A stretch of 64,000 nucleotides of DNA. Origin: Nonomuraea endophytica. GTDB lineage: Bacteria > Actinomycetota > Actinomycetes > Streptosporangiales > Streptosporangiaceae. Position 1 is the first letter of the stretch; every line of letters starts with the position of its first letter. Shown here one piece after another: positions 45,415 to 56,034 of this stretch. The notes beneath the pieces are model-generated. The model was given only the letters and a program-made list of their open reading frames with translations. It made no database searches and was not told the DNA's origin. The position numbers and the translations under genes were made by a program. Location of the stretch: assembly GCF_014203235.1 (NCBI RefSeq), contig NZ_JACHIN010000004.1:248001-312000 (forward strand). The letters run 5' to 3'.

Positions 45415-45984
45415 TCACGTATCATCGGCCGGCAGCGCGAACATCCTGATGTAGAGCGGGCGGGCGTCCGGGGGCGCGTCGTCGGCCCGGTAGCTGTACT
45501 TGGACAGCAGCGCGATGTACTCCTCGAAGAAGGCGTCGAACCCCTCCTTGGTCATCCGGCCGAACCCCCGCGAGGCCTTCGCCCAGTCGGGATCGCGCAG
45601 GTAGGCGGCTCCGAAGCGGTCCATCAGCGCACGGTCCTCTGCCATGCCGATGCGGTAGAACTCCTCCAGCACCGCGCGGCTCTCCGGCGCCACGTCGCGG
45701 AAGTTCGGCGTGCGGATGTCGCGCGGCATGTCGGCCTTGCGCCACCAGCGCTCACGGCCGGTCGAGCGCTCGGGGATCTCCTCGATGAAGCCGTACTTCT
45801 CCAGCTGGCGCAGGTGGTAGCTGGTCGTGCCGGTCTTGGCGCCGAGCAGTTCGCCCAGCGTGGTGGAGGTGGCGGGGCCGTGCACGTTGAGGTGCGACAG
45901 CATGCGCCTGCGCATCGGATGGGCCAGGGCCTTCAGGCGCTCGTGGTCGTCAAGATACAGCGGCGCCTCGTCCTCATCCTTCAT
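45415..45984 (-). CDS. ArsR-type winged-helix regulator
   Basis: 189 residues. HERLKALAHPMRRRMLSHLN and TTSYHLRQLEKYGFIEEIPE are the winged helix of ArsR-like regulators (HTH_20 type); no metal-binding cysteines are present, so this is a non-metal member. The C-terminal half is helical and may bind a ligand. It is divergent from a hydrolase gene, and twin TCTGCAGA palindromes lie between them, suggesting control of both. Confidence 0.85.
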   Translation of the reverse strand: MKDEDEAPLYLDDHERLKALAHPMRRRMLSHLNVHGPATSTTLGELLGAKTGTTSYHLRQLEKYGFIEEIPERSTGRERWWRKADMPRDIRTPNFRDVAPESRAVLEEFYRIGMAEDRALMDRFGAAYLRDPDWAKASRGFGRMTKEGFDAFFEEYIALLSKYSYRADDAPPDARPLYIRMFALPADDT

Positions 45985-46014
45985 GAGGAGAAAGCTTAGT
46001 CCTGCCGGATGATT

Positions 46015-46050
46015 TCTGCAGACACCTCTTTGCCGAGACCTCTCTGCAGA
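46015..46050. promoter_or_regulatory. Twin TCTGCAGA palindromes between ArsR-type and hydrolase genes
   Basis: TCTGCAGA occurs at 46015-46022 and 46043-46050, 28 bases apart, together with repeated ACCTCT segments. Placed 31 and 15 bases from the two start codons, they are good candidates for the ArsR-type regulator's site. Confidence 0.45.
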
Positions 46051-46064
46051 GTAGCGTCGGCAGC

Positions 46065-47447
46065 ATGAAGAGGTTTGTGATCATGTTGTTCGCGCTCGTC
46101 TGCGCGTTCATCCCGGCCGCTCCGGCGCTGGCCGCCGACGGGCTGACCGTCACCGAGGTCACCTTCCGCGGCAGCGGCGGGCTCCAGCTGCACGGCAGCG
46201 TGCTGATCCCCTCCGGCGCCCGCGGGCCGCTGCCCGGCCTGGTGCTCGTGCACGGATCGGGCGAGGGAACTCCGCGCACGAAGCTGATGACCGAGGCCGA
46301 GGCCTTCGCCCGCCAGGGCCTGGCCGTGCTGGTCTACGACAAGCGCTCAGAGGGCTACTCGATGACCGTCCGCGACTACGGCCAGTTGGCCGGCGACGCG
46401 CTCGGCGCGCACGCGGTCCTGCGCGCTTTCGAGGGGGTCGACCGGGACAACGTCGGCATCTGGGGGCTGAGCGAGGGCGGCTGGGTCGCCCCGCTGGCCG
46501 CCACCCGCTCCAAAGACGTGGCGTTCGTGGTGATCGTCGGCGGCAACGCCATGGAGCCGCTGCGCCAGCAGACCTGGGCGGTCGCCGCCGGGCTGCGCAA
46601 CGCTGGTGTAAGCGGCCCGGTGCCCGACCGCGGCGTGCCCGCCGTCTACCGGCTGCTGGCCGGCGCCGGGCAGTTCCCGATGCCCTGGCACGACGCGCAG
46701 GGCGTGCTCGCCCGGGTCACCCGGCCCGTGCTCGGCATCTGGGGCGCCCACGACCTGCTCACCCCGCCGAGGGAGACCCCGCCCTTGCTGGTCAAAGGCC
46801 TGGCGCACGAGAACTACACGCTGCGCTACTTCGCCGGCGCCGACCACGCCGCCCACCTCACGCCCGACCGCGGCGTCACCCGCTCCCCCGAGCTCGCGCC
46901 CGGCTACGCCGAGGCCGTCGGGACCTGGGTGAAACGCGTCGCCGCCGGGCGGCCGCCCACCGCCGAGAGCGTGGGCGAGCTGCCCACCCAAGCGTCCATG
47001 ACCGTTCCGGTACCGCCGCCGGCCTGGTGGGAGTCGGCTGTGGTGCAGGTGGGGGCGCTGGTGTTGTTCCTCGTGGCCTTCCTGGGCTACCCGGTCTGGG
47101 CGCTGGTCAGGCGGGTGCGGGGCCGTACCCCGGCGGACACGGGGACGCGCTGGCCGAGGACGGTGGCGATCGCCGCGCCCGTCGCGGCGTTCGGCGCGCT
47201 GGCCTACCTGTTCTACTCGACCATGTCGGGCAGCAAGCTGGGCTCCCCCGGTCCGCTGGTGGCCGGCCGCCCGCTCGTCTGGCTGGTCCTGCAGGCGCTC
47301 GCGGTGCTCGCGCTGGTCGCGGCCGTTCTCACGGTGCCCGCCGCACGCCGGGCGCGTGGTTCCGAGCGGGTACGGCTGGCCGTCCTGCTGACCGGCGCCG
47401 CCGCCTTCCTGCCCTGGGCGCTGTACTGGGGACTGCTGATGCCGTGA
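46065..47447 (+). CDS. Secreted alpha/beta hydrolase with C-terminal membrane segments
   Basis: 460 residues. Signal peptide KRFVIMLFALVCAFIPAAPALA. The hydrolase domain has LVLVHGSGEGTPRT (oxyanion loop), VGIWGLSEGGWVAPLAA (Ser nucleophile in GLSEGG) and GADHAAHLT (His). After residue 300 come a Pro linker and about four membrane segments ending at the C terminus. So an exported esterase- or peptidase-like domain is anchored by its C-terminal region. Substrate unknown; possibly controlled by the divergent ArsR-type protein. Confidence 0.82.
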   Translation: MKRFVIMLFALVCAFIPAAPALAADGLTVTEVTFRGSGGLQLHGSVLIPSGARGPLPGLVLVHGSGEGTPRTKLMTEAEAFARQGLAVLVYDKRSEGYSMTVRDYGQLAGDALGAHAVLRAFEGVDRDNVGIWGLSEGGWVAPLAATRSKDVAFVVIVGGNAMEPLRQQTWAVAAGLRNAGVSGPVPDRGVPAVYRLLAGAGQFPMPWHDAQGVLARVTRPVLGIWGAHDLLTPPRETPPLLVKGLAHENYTLRYFAGADHAAHLTPDRGVTRSPELAPGYAEAVGTWVKRVAAGRPPTAESVGELPTQASMTVPVPPPAWWESAVVQVGALVLFLVAFLGYPVWALVRRVRGRTPADTGTRWPRTVAIAAPVAAFGALAYLFYSTMSGSKLGSPGPLVAGRPLVWLVLQALAVLALVAAVLTVPAARRARGSERVRLAVLLTGAAAFLPWALYWGLLMP

Positions 47448-47454
47448 GACCGGG

Positions 47455-48255
47455 CTAGTGGGGGCGGCTGGGGCTGTTGCCGGGTTTGCGGCCCATCGCG
47501 GCGCGCAGGTACGGCGGCAGCCGGTCCTCACCGACCAGCCGGGGGATGTCGGGCCGCCACTCGGTCACCTCGACCAGCCCCGGCTCGACCAGTTCGAAGT
47601 CGCCGAAGAAGCCCAGGATCTCCGCCTCGGTACGCCCCACGGCCCCGCCGACGGAGGAGCTCCGGTAGATGTTCTTGGCCTCCTCCTCCGCCTCCGGATC
47701 GCCGAGCGTCGGCACCGCGTGGGTGAGCACCAGGTAGCTGCCCGGCGGCACGGCCTCGCGCAGGACCGCGACCATGCCCGCCGGGTCGTCGGCGTCCTGG
47801 ACGAAGTGCAGGATCGACACCAGCAGCACCGCGATCGGCTCGGTGCGGTCGAGGAAGCCGGTCACCTCGGGACTGGCCAGTAATTCTCTGGGCCGCAGCA
47901 GGTCGGCGTGGAGGAAGACGACCCGGCCCGACTCCTCCAGCAGCGCGCGGGCGTGCGCGGCCACGACCGGATCGTTGTCGACGTAGACGACCCGGGCGTC
48001 GGGCGCGATCTCGTGCACGTTGCCCTGGGTGGGCAGTCCGCTGCCGAGGTCGAGGAACTGCCTGACGCCCGCCTCGGTCAGCGCGCGCACCGCCCGCTGG
48101 AGGAAGGCGCGGTTGGCCCTGGCTATGGGGATGGCCTCCGGGATGTGCTTCGACAGCTGGTCGATCGCGTCGCGGTCGACGCCGAAGTTGTTCTTGCCGC
48201 CGAGCATGTAGTCATACATCCGCGCCAGATTCGGCGTCTGCGGGTCGAAGGCCAC
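47455..48255 (-). CDS. DUF574 SAM-dependent methyltransferase
   Basis: 266 residues from GTG 48255. PNLARMYDYMLGGKNNFGVD at the N terminus and FLDLGSGLPTQGNVHEIA as motif I are the hallmarks of the actinobacterial DUF574 (PF04672) family; YVDNDPVV is the acidic end of beta2. These are frequent in actinomycetes and a few act in natural-product pathways, but most have no known substrate. It is divergent from the P450 gene with 52 bases between starts, so the two may share control. Confidence 0.9.
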   Translation of the reverse strand: MAFDPQTPNLARMYDYMLGGKNNFGVDRDAIDQLSKHIPEAIPIARANRAFLQRAVRALTEAGVRQFLDLGSGLPTQGNVHEIAPDARVVYVDNDPVVAAHARALLEESGRVVFLHADLLRPRELLASPEVTGFLDRTEPIAVLLVSILHFVQDADDPAGMVAVLREAVPPGSYLVLTHAVPTLGDPEAEEEAKNIYRSSSVGGAVGRTEAEILGFFGDFELVEPGLVEVTEWRPDIPRLVGEDRLPPYLRAAMGRKPGNSPSRPH

Positions 48256-48307
48256 ATCATGATCTTAGGTCTTCTCAGTCACAACTTCACTGGATACCGT
48301 CCGATTC

Positions 48308-49495
48308 ATGGCCGATTTCGAGCATTTCCCCTTTCCGTCCGGTCCGCGGGGTGCCCCATCGGACCTTTACGCCGTCCGCCGCGAGAAGGAGCCACTCGGC
48401 CTGATCCAGGTGCCGAGCGGCGACGTCGTCCACCTGGCGACCCGCTACGAGGACGCCGCCATGGTGCTGACCGACCCGCGCTTCAGCCGCGACCTGTCCT
48501 ACCCCGGCGCGCCCCGCATGTTCAGCGGCTTCACGATCGCCGAGGCGCCCGGCGGCCTGATCAGCATGGACCCGCCCGACCACACCCGCCTGCGCCGCCT
48601 GCTGTCGGGCACCTTCACCCCACGTCAGGTGAACGGCTGGCGCCCCCGCCTGCGCGAGCTGGCCACCGACCTCGCCGACCGGCTGCCCGCCGAGTTCGAC
48701 TTCGTGACCGAGTTCGCCTTCCCGCTGCCCGTCCAGGTGATCTGCGATGTCATGGGCGTGCCCGGCATCGACAGCGAGCGGGTAAGGCGCTGGTCGGACG
48801 CCATGCTCTCCTCCTCCGGCCTCACCGAGGAGGAGAAGGCCCATTCGGCCGCCGAGTTCTACGCCTACTGCGCCACGATGATCGCCGAGCACCGCGACAC
48901 CCCGGGCGACGGCCTGCTCGCCGCCATGATCGAGGCCAGGGACGGCGCCGACCGGCTCACCGAGGAAGAACTCGTCCGCATGACGCTCGGCCTGTTCCTC
49001 GCCGGGCACGAGACGACCGGCTCGATCCTGTCCAGGATGGCGCTGCGGCTGCTGGCTCCCCGCGACGGCTTCGAACGCCTGGTCGCCGACCCCGGCGTGA
49101 TCCCGAAGGCGGCCGAGGAGCTGTTCCGCGTGGAGCAGCCCGGCGACAGCCCGCTCATCCGCGTCGCCACCGAGGACGTCGAGCTGCCGTCGGGGACGAT
49201 CAGGAAGGGCGAGGGGGTCATCGCCTCCTTCGCCGGGGCCAACTTCGACCCCGGCGTCTTCCCCTCCCCCGCCACCATGGACTTCGACCGCGCCGCCGGG
49301 CAGTCACACCTGTCCTTCGGCCGCGGCGCCCACTACTGCGTGGGCGCCAACCTGGCCACGGCCGAGGTGCAGGAGTTCCTGGGCGTGCTGGCCGCGCGCA
49401 TGCCGGGGTTGCGGCTGGCCGTACCGGCCGAGGAGGTGGAGTGGACGGCGGGCAGCATCATGGTCCGCCCGCTCCACCTGCCCGTGCGCAGGTAG
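48308..49495 (+). CDS. Cytochrome P450
   Basis: 395 residues, soluble bacterial CYP. LFLAGHETTGSIL is the oxygen-binding I helix, EELFR the ExxR pair, and FGRGAHYCVGANLA (337-350) the heme loop with ligand Cys 344. Typical class I bacterial P450 of actinomycetes that hydroxylates small molecules with ferredoxin. No ferredoxin gene is adjacent. The segment before the K-helix partner strands is normal (SPLIRVATEDVELPSGTI). It ends 3 bases before the convergent glmS. Confidence 0.92.
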   Translation: MADFEHFPFPSGPRGAPSDLYAVRREKEPLGLIQVPSGDVVHLATRYEDAAMVLTDPRFSRDLSYPGAPRMFSGFTIAEAPGGLISMDPPDHTRLRRLLSGTFTPRQVNGWRPRLRELATDLADRLPAEFDFVTEFAFPLPVQVICDVMGVPGIDSERVRRWSDAMLSSSGLTEEEKAHSAAEFYAYCATMIAEHRDTPGDGLLAAMIEARDGADRLTEEELVRMTLGLFLAGHETTGSILSRMALRLLAPRDGFERLVADPGVIPKAAEELFRVEQPGDSPLIRVATEDVELPSGTIRKGEGVIASFAGANFDPGVFPSPATMDFDRAAGQSHLSFGRGAHYCVGANLATAEVQEFLGVLAARMPGLRLAVPAEEVEWTAGSIMVRPLHLPVRR

Positions 49496-49497
49496 CC

Positions 49498-51319
<1,822 letters not shown>

Positions 51320-51334
51320 ACGGGGCGTCCTCTC

Positions 51335-51622
51335 TTATCCGTAAACGATGCGGCGCAGCTGGCGCAGTGACAGCTCCGGTGCCGCGACCCGGCGTCCTGG
51401 CAACTCGGCGGCGATCCTGGGGAAGATCTCGTCGTTGGTGAGGCCGCGGGCCTTCAACTCGGCGTGCCGCCGCCGGACGAACTCCTCCACCGTTTCGGAG
51501 AAGTACGCCAGCACCTCGGCGACCACGCGGGCCGCCTCACCGGGGCCCAGCGGACTGGTCCTGGTGAGGTGCGCGATGAGCTCTTCGTAGGGATGCCGTG
51601 CCGTGGACACAGTCGAGGACAT
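51335..51622 (-). CDS. Small conserved-type protein upstream of glmS
   Basis: 95 residues, helical and charged (VVAEVLAYFSETVEEFVRRR, HAELKARGLTNDEIFPRIAA). No enzymatic or binding motif. The RGLTNDEIFPRIAAEL segment resembles a short DNA- or protein-interaction helix pair often seen in small actinobacterial proteins. It shares an operon with glmS and is divergent from the amidase gene, both linked to cell-wall metabolism. Confidence 0.7.
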   Translation of the reverse strand: MSSTVSTARHPYEELIAHLTRTSPLGPGEAARVVAEVLAYFSETVEEFVRRRHAELKARGLTNDEIFPRIAAELPGRRVAAPELSLRQLRRIVYG

Positions 51623-51649
51623 TACGCATCTGGGCCATGTTCAAACAAC

Positions 51650-51673
51650 TTCCTGCCCGAAATCGGGCAGGAA
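51650..51673. promoter_or_regulatory. Perfect 11-base inverted repeat in the glmS-operon/amidase intergenic region
   Basis: TTCCTGCCCGA and TCGGGCAGGAA are perfect complements separated by AA. The site lies 28 bases before the 95-residue gene and 140 before the amidase. It may be an operator; as a transcript it would also form a strong hairpin. Confidence 0.55.
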
Positions 51674-51812
51674 TTGGCGACTTCGTCCCGTGCCTTTGCC
51701 TCGGAAGGCCGCAAAATCGGACCACATACGCATCGCACGCCCCGGGTGACACTCTTCTCACAGGGCATGATTACTCTATGTAGTTGTATGCTGCCTTTCC
51801 GTGGGAGTTGTC

Positions 51813-53636
51813 ATGCCACACTGGATCGCCCTCACCCTCGCCACCGGCCTCCTGACCGCACCCACCCCACAGCCCGGCCGACAGGGCGACTTCGCCGAAG
51901 CGGCCCGGGAGTACGGCGTTCCGGTCAGCGTGCTGCTCGGGGTCTCCTATCTGCAGTCGCGGTGGGACGACCATGCCGGGCAACCGAGCGTTTCCGGGGG
52001 GTATGGGCCGATGCACCTGGTGGACGGGGGCGCGGCCGTACCGGAAGGCCATCATCACGACGGCGACCCACGCGGCGACGACGCCCGCCCCATGCACCTC
52101 CCCACAACACCCCAAAGCCCTGCTGGTTCTGCCGAGGTCCCGGAGGACACGTTGGGGGAGGCGGCGCGGGTGAGCGGGATCGGGGCCGGGCGGCTGCGGC
52201 GCGATCCGGCCGCGAACATCAGGGGCGGGGCGGCGCTGCTGGCCTCCTATCGGGGGCGGCCCGGCGGGGCTCCGGCCGACTGGTATGACGCGGTCGTGCG
52301 GTACGCGGGGTCGCGGGGGTTCGCGGACGAGGTGTTCGCGCTGATGAGGGCGGGTGCGGCGCGCCGTACCGACGACGGGTCCCTCGTACGGCTGGCCGCC
52401 GCGCCCGGGGCGGTGCCGCCCGCGCGCCCGATGCGGAAGGCGGCGAGCCCGGCCGAGTGCCCGACGTCGCTGGACTGCGAGTGGATGCCGGCGGCCTTCA
52501 GGAAGTTCGGCAAGAAGAAGGACTACGGCAACCACGACCGCCTGAACCGGCCGAGGCGCGTCGACTACATCGTCATCCACGACACCGAGGGCTCATACGC
52601 GGGTGTGCCGTCCATGGTGGGCAATCCCAGATATGTCAGCTGGCACTACACCATCCGCTCCCGCGACGGACATGTCGCCCAGCACGTGCGAAATCGCGAT
52701 ATCGCCTGGCATGCGGGCAACTGGGATATCAACTCGCGCTCCATCGGCATCGAGCACGAGGGTTATCTGGCGCGGGGCGGCACCTGGTACACCGAGGCGA
52801 TGTACCGCTCGTCGGCGCGGCTGGTGAAGCACCTGGCGTCGGTGTACAAGGTGCCGCTCGACCGCGCGCACATCATCGGCCACGACAACGTCCCCGGCAC
52901 CACCCCGAGCACCGTGCCCGGCATGCACGAGGACCCCGGCCCGTACTGGGACTGGGCCCGCTACTTCGCCCTCATGGACGCCCCGCTCAAACCGGCCGGG
53001 AAGGGCGAATCAATCATCATCCGCCCCGACTTCGACGAGCACCGGGAGCACTACACCGGCTGCTCCAGCAAGCGCCCGGCCCGCGCCTGCCCGTCGCAGG
53101 GCTCGGCGTCGGTATGGCTGCGCACCGCCCCGCGCGAGGACGCGCCGCTCGTCGACGACATCGGCAAGCGCGTGGGCAAGGACAGCACCTACAGCGTGTA
53201 CGACCACAGCGCGCGTGCCTCGACCGGCCAGCGGTTCGCCGTGGCCGGGCGCGAGGGCGAGTGGACCGCGATCTGGTACCTGGGCCAGCGGGCCTGGTTC
53301 CACAACCCGCCGTCAGCGCCGACCGCCATCCCGGCCGCGGGCCCGCTGGTGACGCCGGTGAAGGACAGGGTGCGGGTGTACGGCCGGGCGTACCCCGAAA
53401 AATCCGCCTATGCCGGATCGCGTAGCCGTTTCCAGCGCCATGTCCCCCTGAACTACGTCATCCGCCGCGGCCAGTCCTACTCCACCGGCCTCACCCTGAC
53501 CGGCACCTACCACCGCGCCGACTCCATCCACCCCGCCCGCCACGACACCGTCAAGGGCCGGCTGCGCTACCACCAGATCCAGCTCGGACACCGGGTGATG
53601 TTCGTACGGGCGGAGGACGTGCGGCTCGTCAGATGA
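51813..53636 (+). CDS. Secreted N-acetylmuramoyl-L-alanine amidase
   Basis: 607 residues from ATG 51813 (GTG 51801 in frame upstream). HWIALTLATGLLTAP is a signal peptide. Residues 30-200 look like a degenerate transglycosylase-like region. The amidase_2 domain follows: DYIVIHDTEGSYAG (Zn His), VSWHYTIRSRDGHVAQHV, SIGIEHEGYL (Glu) and HIIGHDNVPG (His). The C-terminal 250 residues contain SH3-like segments (ASVWLRTAPREDAPLVDDIG). It cuts the peptide from muramic acid in the cell wall. Next to the glmS operon but on the other strand. Confidence 0.88.
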   Translation: MPHWIALTLATGLLTAPTPQPGRQGDFAEAAREYGVPVSVLLGVSYLQSRWDDHAGQPSVSGGYGPMHLVDGGAAVPEGHHHDGDPRGDDARPMHLPTTPQSPAGSAEVPEDTLGEAARVSGIGAGRLRRDPAANIRGGAALLASYRGRPGGAPADWYDAVVRYAGSRGFADEVFALMRAGAARRTDDGSLVRLAAAPGAVPPARPMRKAASPAECPTSLDCEWMPAAFRKFGKKKDYGNHDRLNRPRRVDYIVIHDTEGSYAGVPSMVGNPRYVSWHYTIRSRDGHVAQHVRNRDIAWHAGNWDINSRSIGIEHEGYLARGGTWYTEAMYRSSARLVKHLASVYKVPLDRAHIIGHDNVPGTTPSTVPGMHEDPGPYWDWARYFALMDAPLKPAGKGESIIIRPDFDEHREHYTGCSSKRPARACPSQGSASVWLRTAPREDAPLVDDIGKRVGKDSTYSVYDHSARASTGQRFAVAGREGEWTAIWYLGQRAWFHNPPSAPTAIPAAGPLVTPVKDRVRVYGRAYPEKSAYAGSRSRFQRHVPLNYVIRRGQSYSTGLTLTGTYHRADSIHPARHDTVKGRLRYHQIQLGHRVMFVRAEDVRLVR

Positions 53637-53742
53637 CACGAGGACGTCGAGCCGAACGTCCCCGTGTGGACGCGCGTTGCGCACGGGCACTCCACGGAAG
53701 CGATATGGTTTTCCCGTGACCGGCGCTCACCGCCGGACACAC

Positions 53743-53814
53743 GCGGAAGTGGCTCAGTGGTAGAGCATCACCTTGCCAAGGTGAGGGTCGCGGGTTCAAA
53801 TCCCGTCTTCCGCT
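53743..53814 (+). tRNA. tRNA-Gly (GCC), copy 1
   Basis: Acceptor arms GCGGAAG and CTTCCGC pair perfectly; the anticodon loop TTGCCAA gives GCC; GGTTCAAATCC is the T loop. No CCA is encoded (CTCGG follows). Confidence 0.97.
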
Positions 53815-53830
53815 CGGAGTGCGATCTCCT

Positions 53831-53901
53831 GGTGGAGTGGCCGAGAGGCGAGGCAGCGGCCTGCAAAGCCGTCTACACGGGTTCAAATCCCGTCTCCACC
53901 T
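53831..53901 (+). tRNA. tRNA-Cys (GCA)
   Basis: Acceptor GGTGGAG pairs with CTCCACC; the anticodon loop CTGCAAA gives GCA; T loop GGTTCAAATCC. No CCA encoded. Confidence 0.97.
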
Positions 53902-53950
53902 CGGTTGTACGGCGGACCGCCAGGATCCGCTAAAGTAGGTCAAGCGCCAT

Positions 53951-54022
53951 GCGGAAGTGGCTCAGTGGTAGAGCATCACCTTGCCAAGGTGAGGGTCGCG
54001 GGTTCGAATCCCGTCTTCCGCT
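53951..54022 (+). tRNA. tRNA-Gly (GCC), copy 2
   Basis: Same as copy 1 except for one base in the T loop (GGTTCGAATCC instead of GGTTCAAATCC). No CCA encoded. The two Gly genes flank tRNA-Cys. Confidence 0.97.
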
Positions 54023-54044
54023 CGTTAACAACTGAATAATCCCA

Positions 54045-54119
54045 GGACGATTAGCTCAGCGGGAGAGCGCTTCCCTGACACGGAAGAGGTCACTGGTTCA
54101 ATCCCAGTATCGTCCACCA
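54045..54119 (+). tRNA. tRNA-Val (GAC), with encoded CCA; left attachment site of the mobile element
   Basis: Acceptor GGACGAT pairs with ATCGTCC; the anticodon loop CTGACAC gives GAC. Unlike the other three tRNAs it ends with an encoded ACCA (54116-54119). Everything to its right differs in composition and gene content from the host, and an integrase-excisionase pair lies at the far end, so the tRNA 3' part is the probable attL core, rebuilt by the element. Confidence 0.95.
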
Positions 54120-54163
54120 CGCTCCATAGCATATCAGGCTTGACCTGGTCAAACAGGAGACAG

Positions 54164-54200
54164 AGCCCCAGCTCATGGCCTATGCCGCGAGTCTGGGGCT
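54164..54200 (+). terminator. Terminator downstream of tRNA-Val
   Basis: AGCCCCAG (54164-54171) and CTGGGGCT (54193-54200) enclose a 21-base loop and are followed by TCTTGTTGTTTG. It ends the tRNA transcript just inside the element. Confidence 0.65.
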
Positions 54201-54361
54201 TCTTGTTGTTTGTGGTTGTTCGCGACGGTTGCCAGTACGCGTGCTGACGATGTGCTGATGTGTGGCAGCTAGGCGCTGGCCTCGGCACTTGACGCCAACC
54301 TGGCGGGCGTTCAGGCTTCAGGTGCGCCACAGTCCGACACAGTCCAATCCGGGAGGAAACC

Positions 54362-54610
54362 ATGCGGCTACGCTTCCTCGTGATCGATCCCGACACTGAC
54401 GGCGACGACTGCCCCGCCCTGCACCTCGACGAGGAGACGGGCGATCTCGCCGTCATCGGCGAGACGATCACCGACCCTTCCGACCTCGCCGCCATCAAGG
54501 CGAGTACGGGACTAAAGTCCTGCGAGACGGCGATCATCATCCCGGCCCGCATGAGAAAGCACATCCTGGAGGCGCTGCGTGAACTCGACGACAGTTCCAC
54601 CCTTCCCTGA
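54362..54610 (+). CDS. Small acidic protein of the XRE-DUF5753 cassette
   Basis: 82 residues with a strong GGGAGGAAACC ribosome site. FLVIDPDTDGDDCPALHLDE opens it; the rest alternates acidic and hydrophobic residues and ends in a short helix (MRKHILEALRELDD). I do not know a characterised homologue, but such proteins commonly precede DUF6879-like and XRE-DUF5753 genes in actinomycetes. The DUF6879-like gene overlaps its last 32 bases. Confidence 0.7.
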   Translation: MRLRFLVIDPDTDGDDCPALHLDEETGDLAVIGETITDPSDLAAIKASTGLKSCETAIIIPARMRKHILEALRELDDSSTLP

Positions 54611-55097
54611 GCTGATCGCAGGAGCCTCCTACAGCGCAGTGCATCTAGAGATGCGTGATGTCTATACGCCCGACGACCCATCGTTCATCGCGTTTCTGGG
54701 CGGACCGCCCTTCGACCGCACGCAGCGGGAACGCGAATGGAGGGACATCATCGACAGTGCCGTGTCTAGAGGCGTCACGGTCCGTCGTGCCCGGATCGTC
54801 TCTGAACCCATCACCGACTACATCCGCTTTGAGCACTCGGTAACGGATTCCATGAACATCGTCGCAGGGGAACGCGTGCGCTGGCTCCCTCGGAGTCAAG
54901 CATCTGATCTATGCCTGCCTGGAAACGACTTCTGGGTGTTTGACGATCATCTCGTCAGGTTCGGCCACTTCGCCGGAGACGGTTCCGTGACCGGCAAGGA
55001 ACTACGCACAGAGCCTCCTGTCATCCAGCTCTGTCAGTCTGCCTTTGAGGCAGTCTGGCTCCGGGCAATCGACCACGCAGAATACAAGCCTCTGTAG
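54579..55097 (+). CDS. DUF6879-like protein
   Basis: 172 residues from GTG 54579. VHLEMRDVYTPDDPSFIAFL, RGVTVRRARIVSEPITDYIR and WVFDDHLVRFGHFAGDGS are characteristic of the DUF6879 family, common beside XRE-DUF5753 regulators in actinomycetes. Function unknown, probably a partner of the regulator in the next gene. It overlaps the preceding gene by 32 bases, implying coupling. Confidence 0.75.
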   Translation: MNSTTVPPFPELIAGASYSAVHLEMRDVYTPDDPSFIAFLGGPPFDRTQREREWRDIIDSAVSRGVTVRRARIVSEPITDYIRFEHSVTDSMNIVAGERVRWLPRSQASDLCLPGNDFWVFDDHLVRFGHFAGDGSVTGKELRTEPPVIQLCQSAFEAVWLRAIDHAEYKPL

Positions 55098-55121
55098 ACG
55101 ACAGCCCGCGAGAGCACCATC

Positions 55122-55970
55122 GTGCCCACCTCGCCCTCGTCTTCGGTCCAAGAAGCGCGTAGAGCGCTCGCCAGTCGGCTACGCGCTATGCGCGAGGAAG
55201 CAGAGTTGACCGCCATCGAGCTGGCGAGGTTGGCCGGTTGGGAACGAACCAAGATCAGCAAGATTGAGCACCTAGCGCGGTCCCCATCCTTGGCCGACAT
55301 TCGGACCTGGTGTCGGCTCTGCCGAGCCGAAGATCAAACTGATGATCTCCTGGCTGCACTGCGCGCCGTCACCGGCATGTATCAGGAATGGAAGCGACTC
55401 CAGCGCACGGGCCTACGTCGGCTCCAGGAGCAGCGGACTGCGGTGTTCGAGCAGACTCAGGAGTTTCGGAGCTACGCCTCCCAGGTGATTCCCGGTCTAC
55501 TACAGACGCCGGAGTACGCGACTGCGATCTTGTCGGCGGTCGCTGTTCGCAACAAGCTGCCCAATGATGTTGAAGCCGCCGTTGCTGCGCGCATGAAGCG
55601 CGCCCGGCTCTTGCGAGAAGGTGGCCATCGCTTCGCATTCATCCTGGAAGAGTCCGTCTTGCGCTACCAAATCGGCGGTCCTACGGTCATGGCCGGGCAG
55701 CTCGGATACCTCCTTATGGTCATGGCTTTGCCGTCCGTCTCACTCATGGTGATTCCGTTCAGCAGGGCACGTAAGACGCACGCACTCGGCAACTTCAACA
55801 TCTATGACCAAGCCGAAGTGCGAATCGAACTGTTGACAGCCGCCATAAACGTCACTGTGCCTTCCGAGATCGATCAATATCGCCGTGAGTTCGAGCTACT
55901 AGCCAGCATGGCGGTCACTGGATCTGAGGCGCGCTCGGTTATAGCCAAAGCCCTGGCCGACATGCAATGA
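55122..55970 (+). CDS. XRE-DUF5753 regulator (WhiJ-like)
   Basis: 282 residues from GTG 55122. RLRAMREEAELTAIELARLA and GWERTKISKIEHLARSPSLA form the helix-turn-helix; residues 100-275 are the DUF5753 domain (SYASQVIPGLLQTPEYATAI, LEESVLRYQIGG). This is the WhiJ-type regulator that in Streptomyces works with BldB-like DUF397 partners in development and stress. A DUF397 gene is 850 bases downstream. On a mobile element it may act as the element's own silencing or induction switch. Confidence 0.88.
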   Translation: MPTSPSSSVQEARRALASRLRAMREEAELTAIELARLAGWERTKISKIEHLARSPSLADIRTWCRLCRAEDQTDDLLAALRAVTGMYQEWKRLQRTGLRRLQEQRTAVFEQTQEFRSYASQVIPGLLQTPEYATAILSAVAVRNKLPNDVEAAVAARMKRARLLREGGHRFAFILEESVLRYQIGGPTVMAGQLGYLLMVMALPSVSLMVIPFSRARKTHALGNFNIYDQAEVRIELLTAAINVTVPSEIDQYRREFELLASMAVTGSEARSVIAKALADMQ

Positions 55971-56034
55971 ACTCGCATGCCACACATTGCCACACTCGTT
56001 GAGCCTGGCTCGTAGCCGCTCCTACCGTCGAAGC

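Noticed and set aside
51320..51334. glmS ribozyme or riboswitch
   Set aside because: Only 15 bases separate glmS from the upstream gene, and no ribozyme-like sequence is seen.
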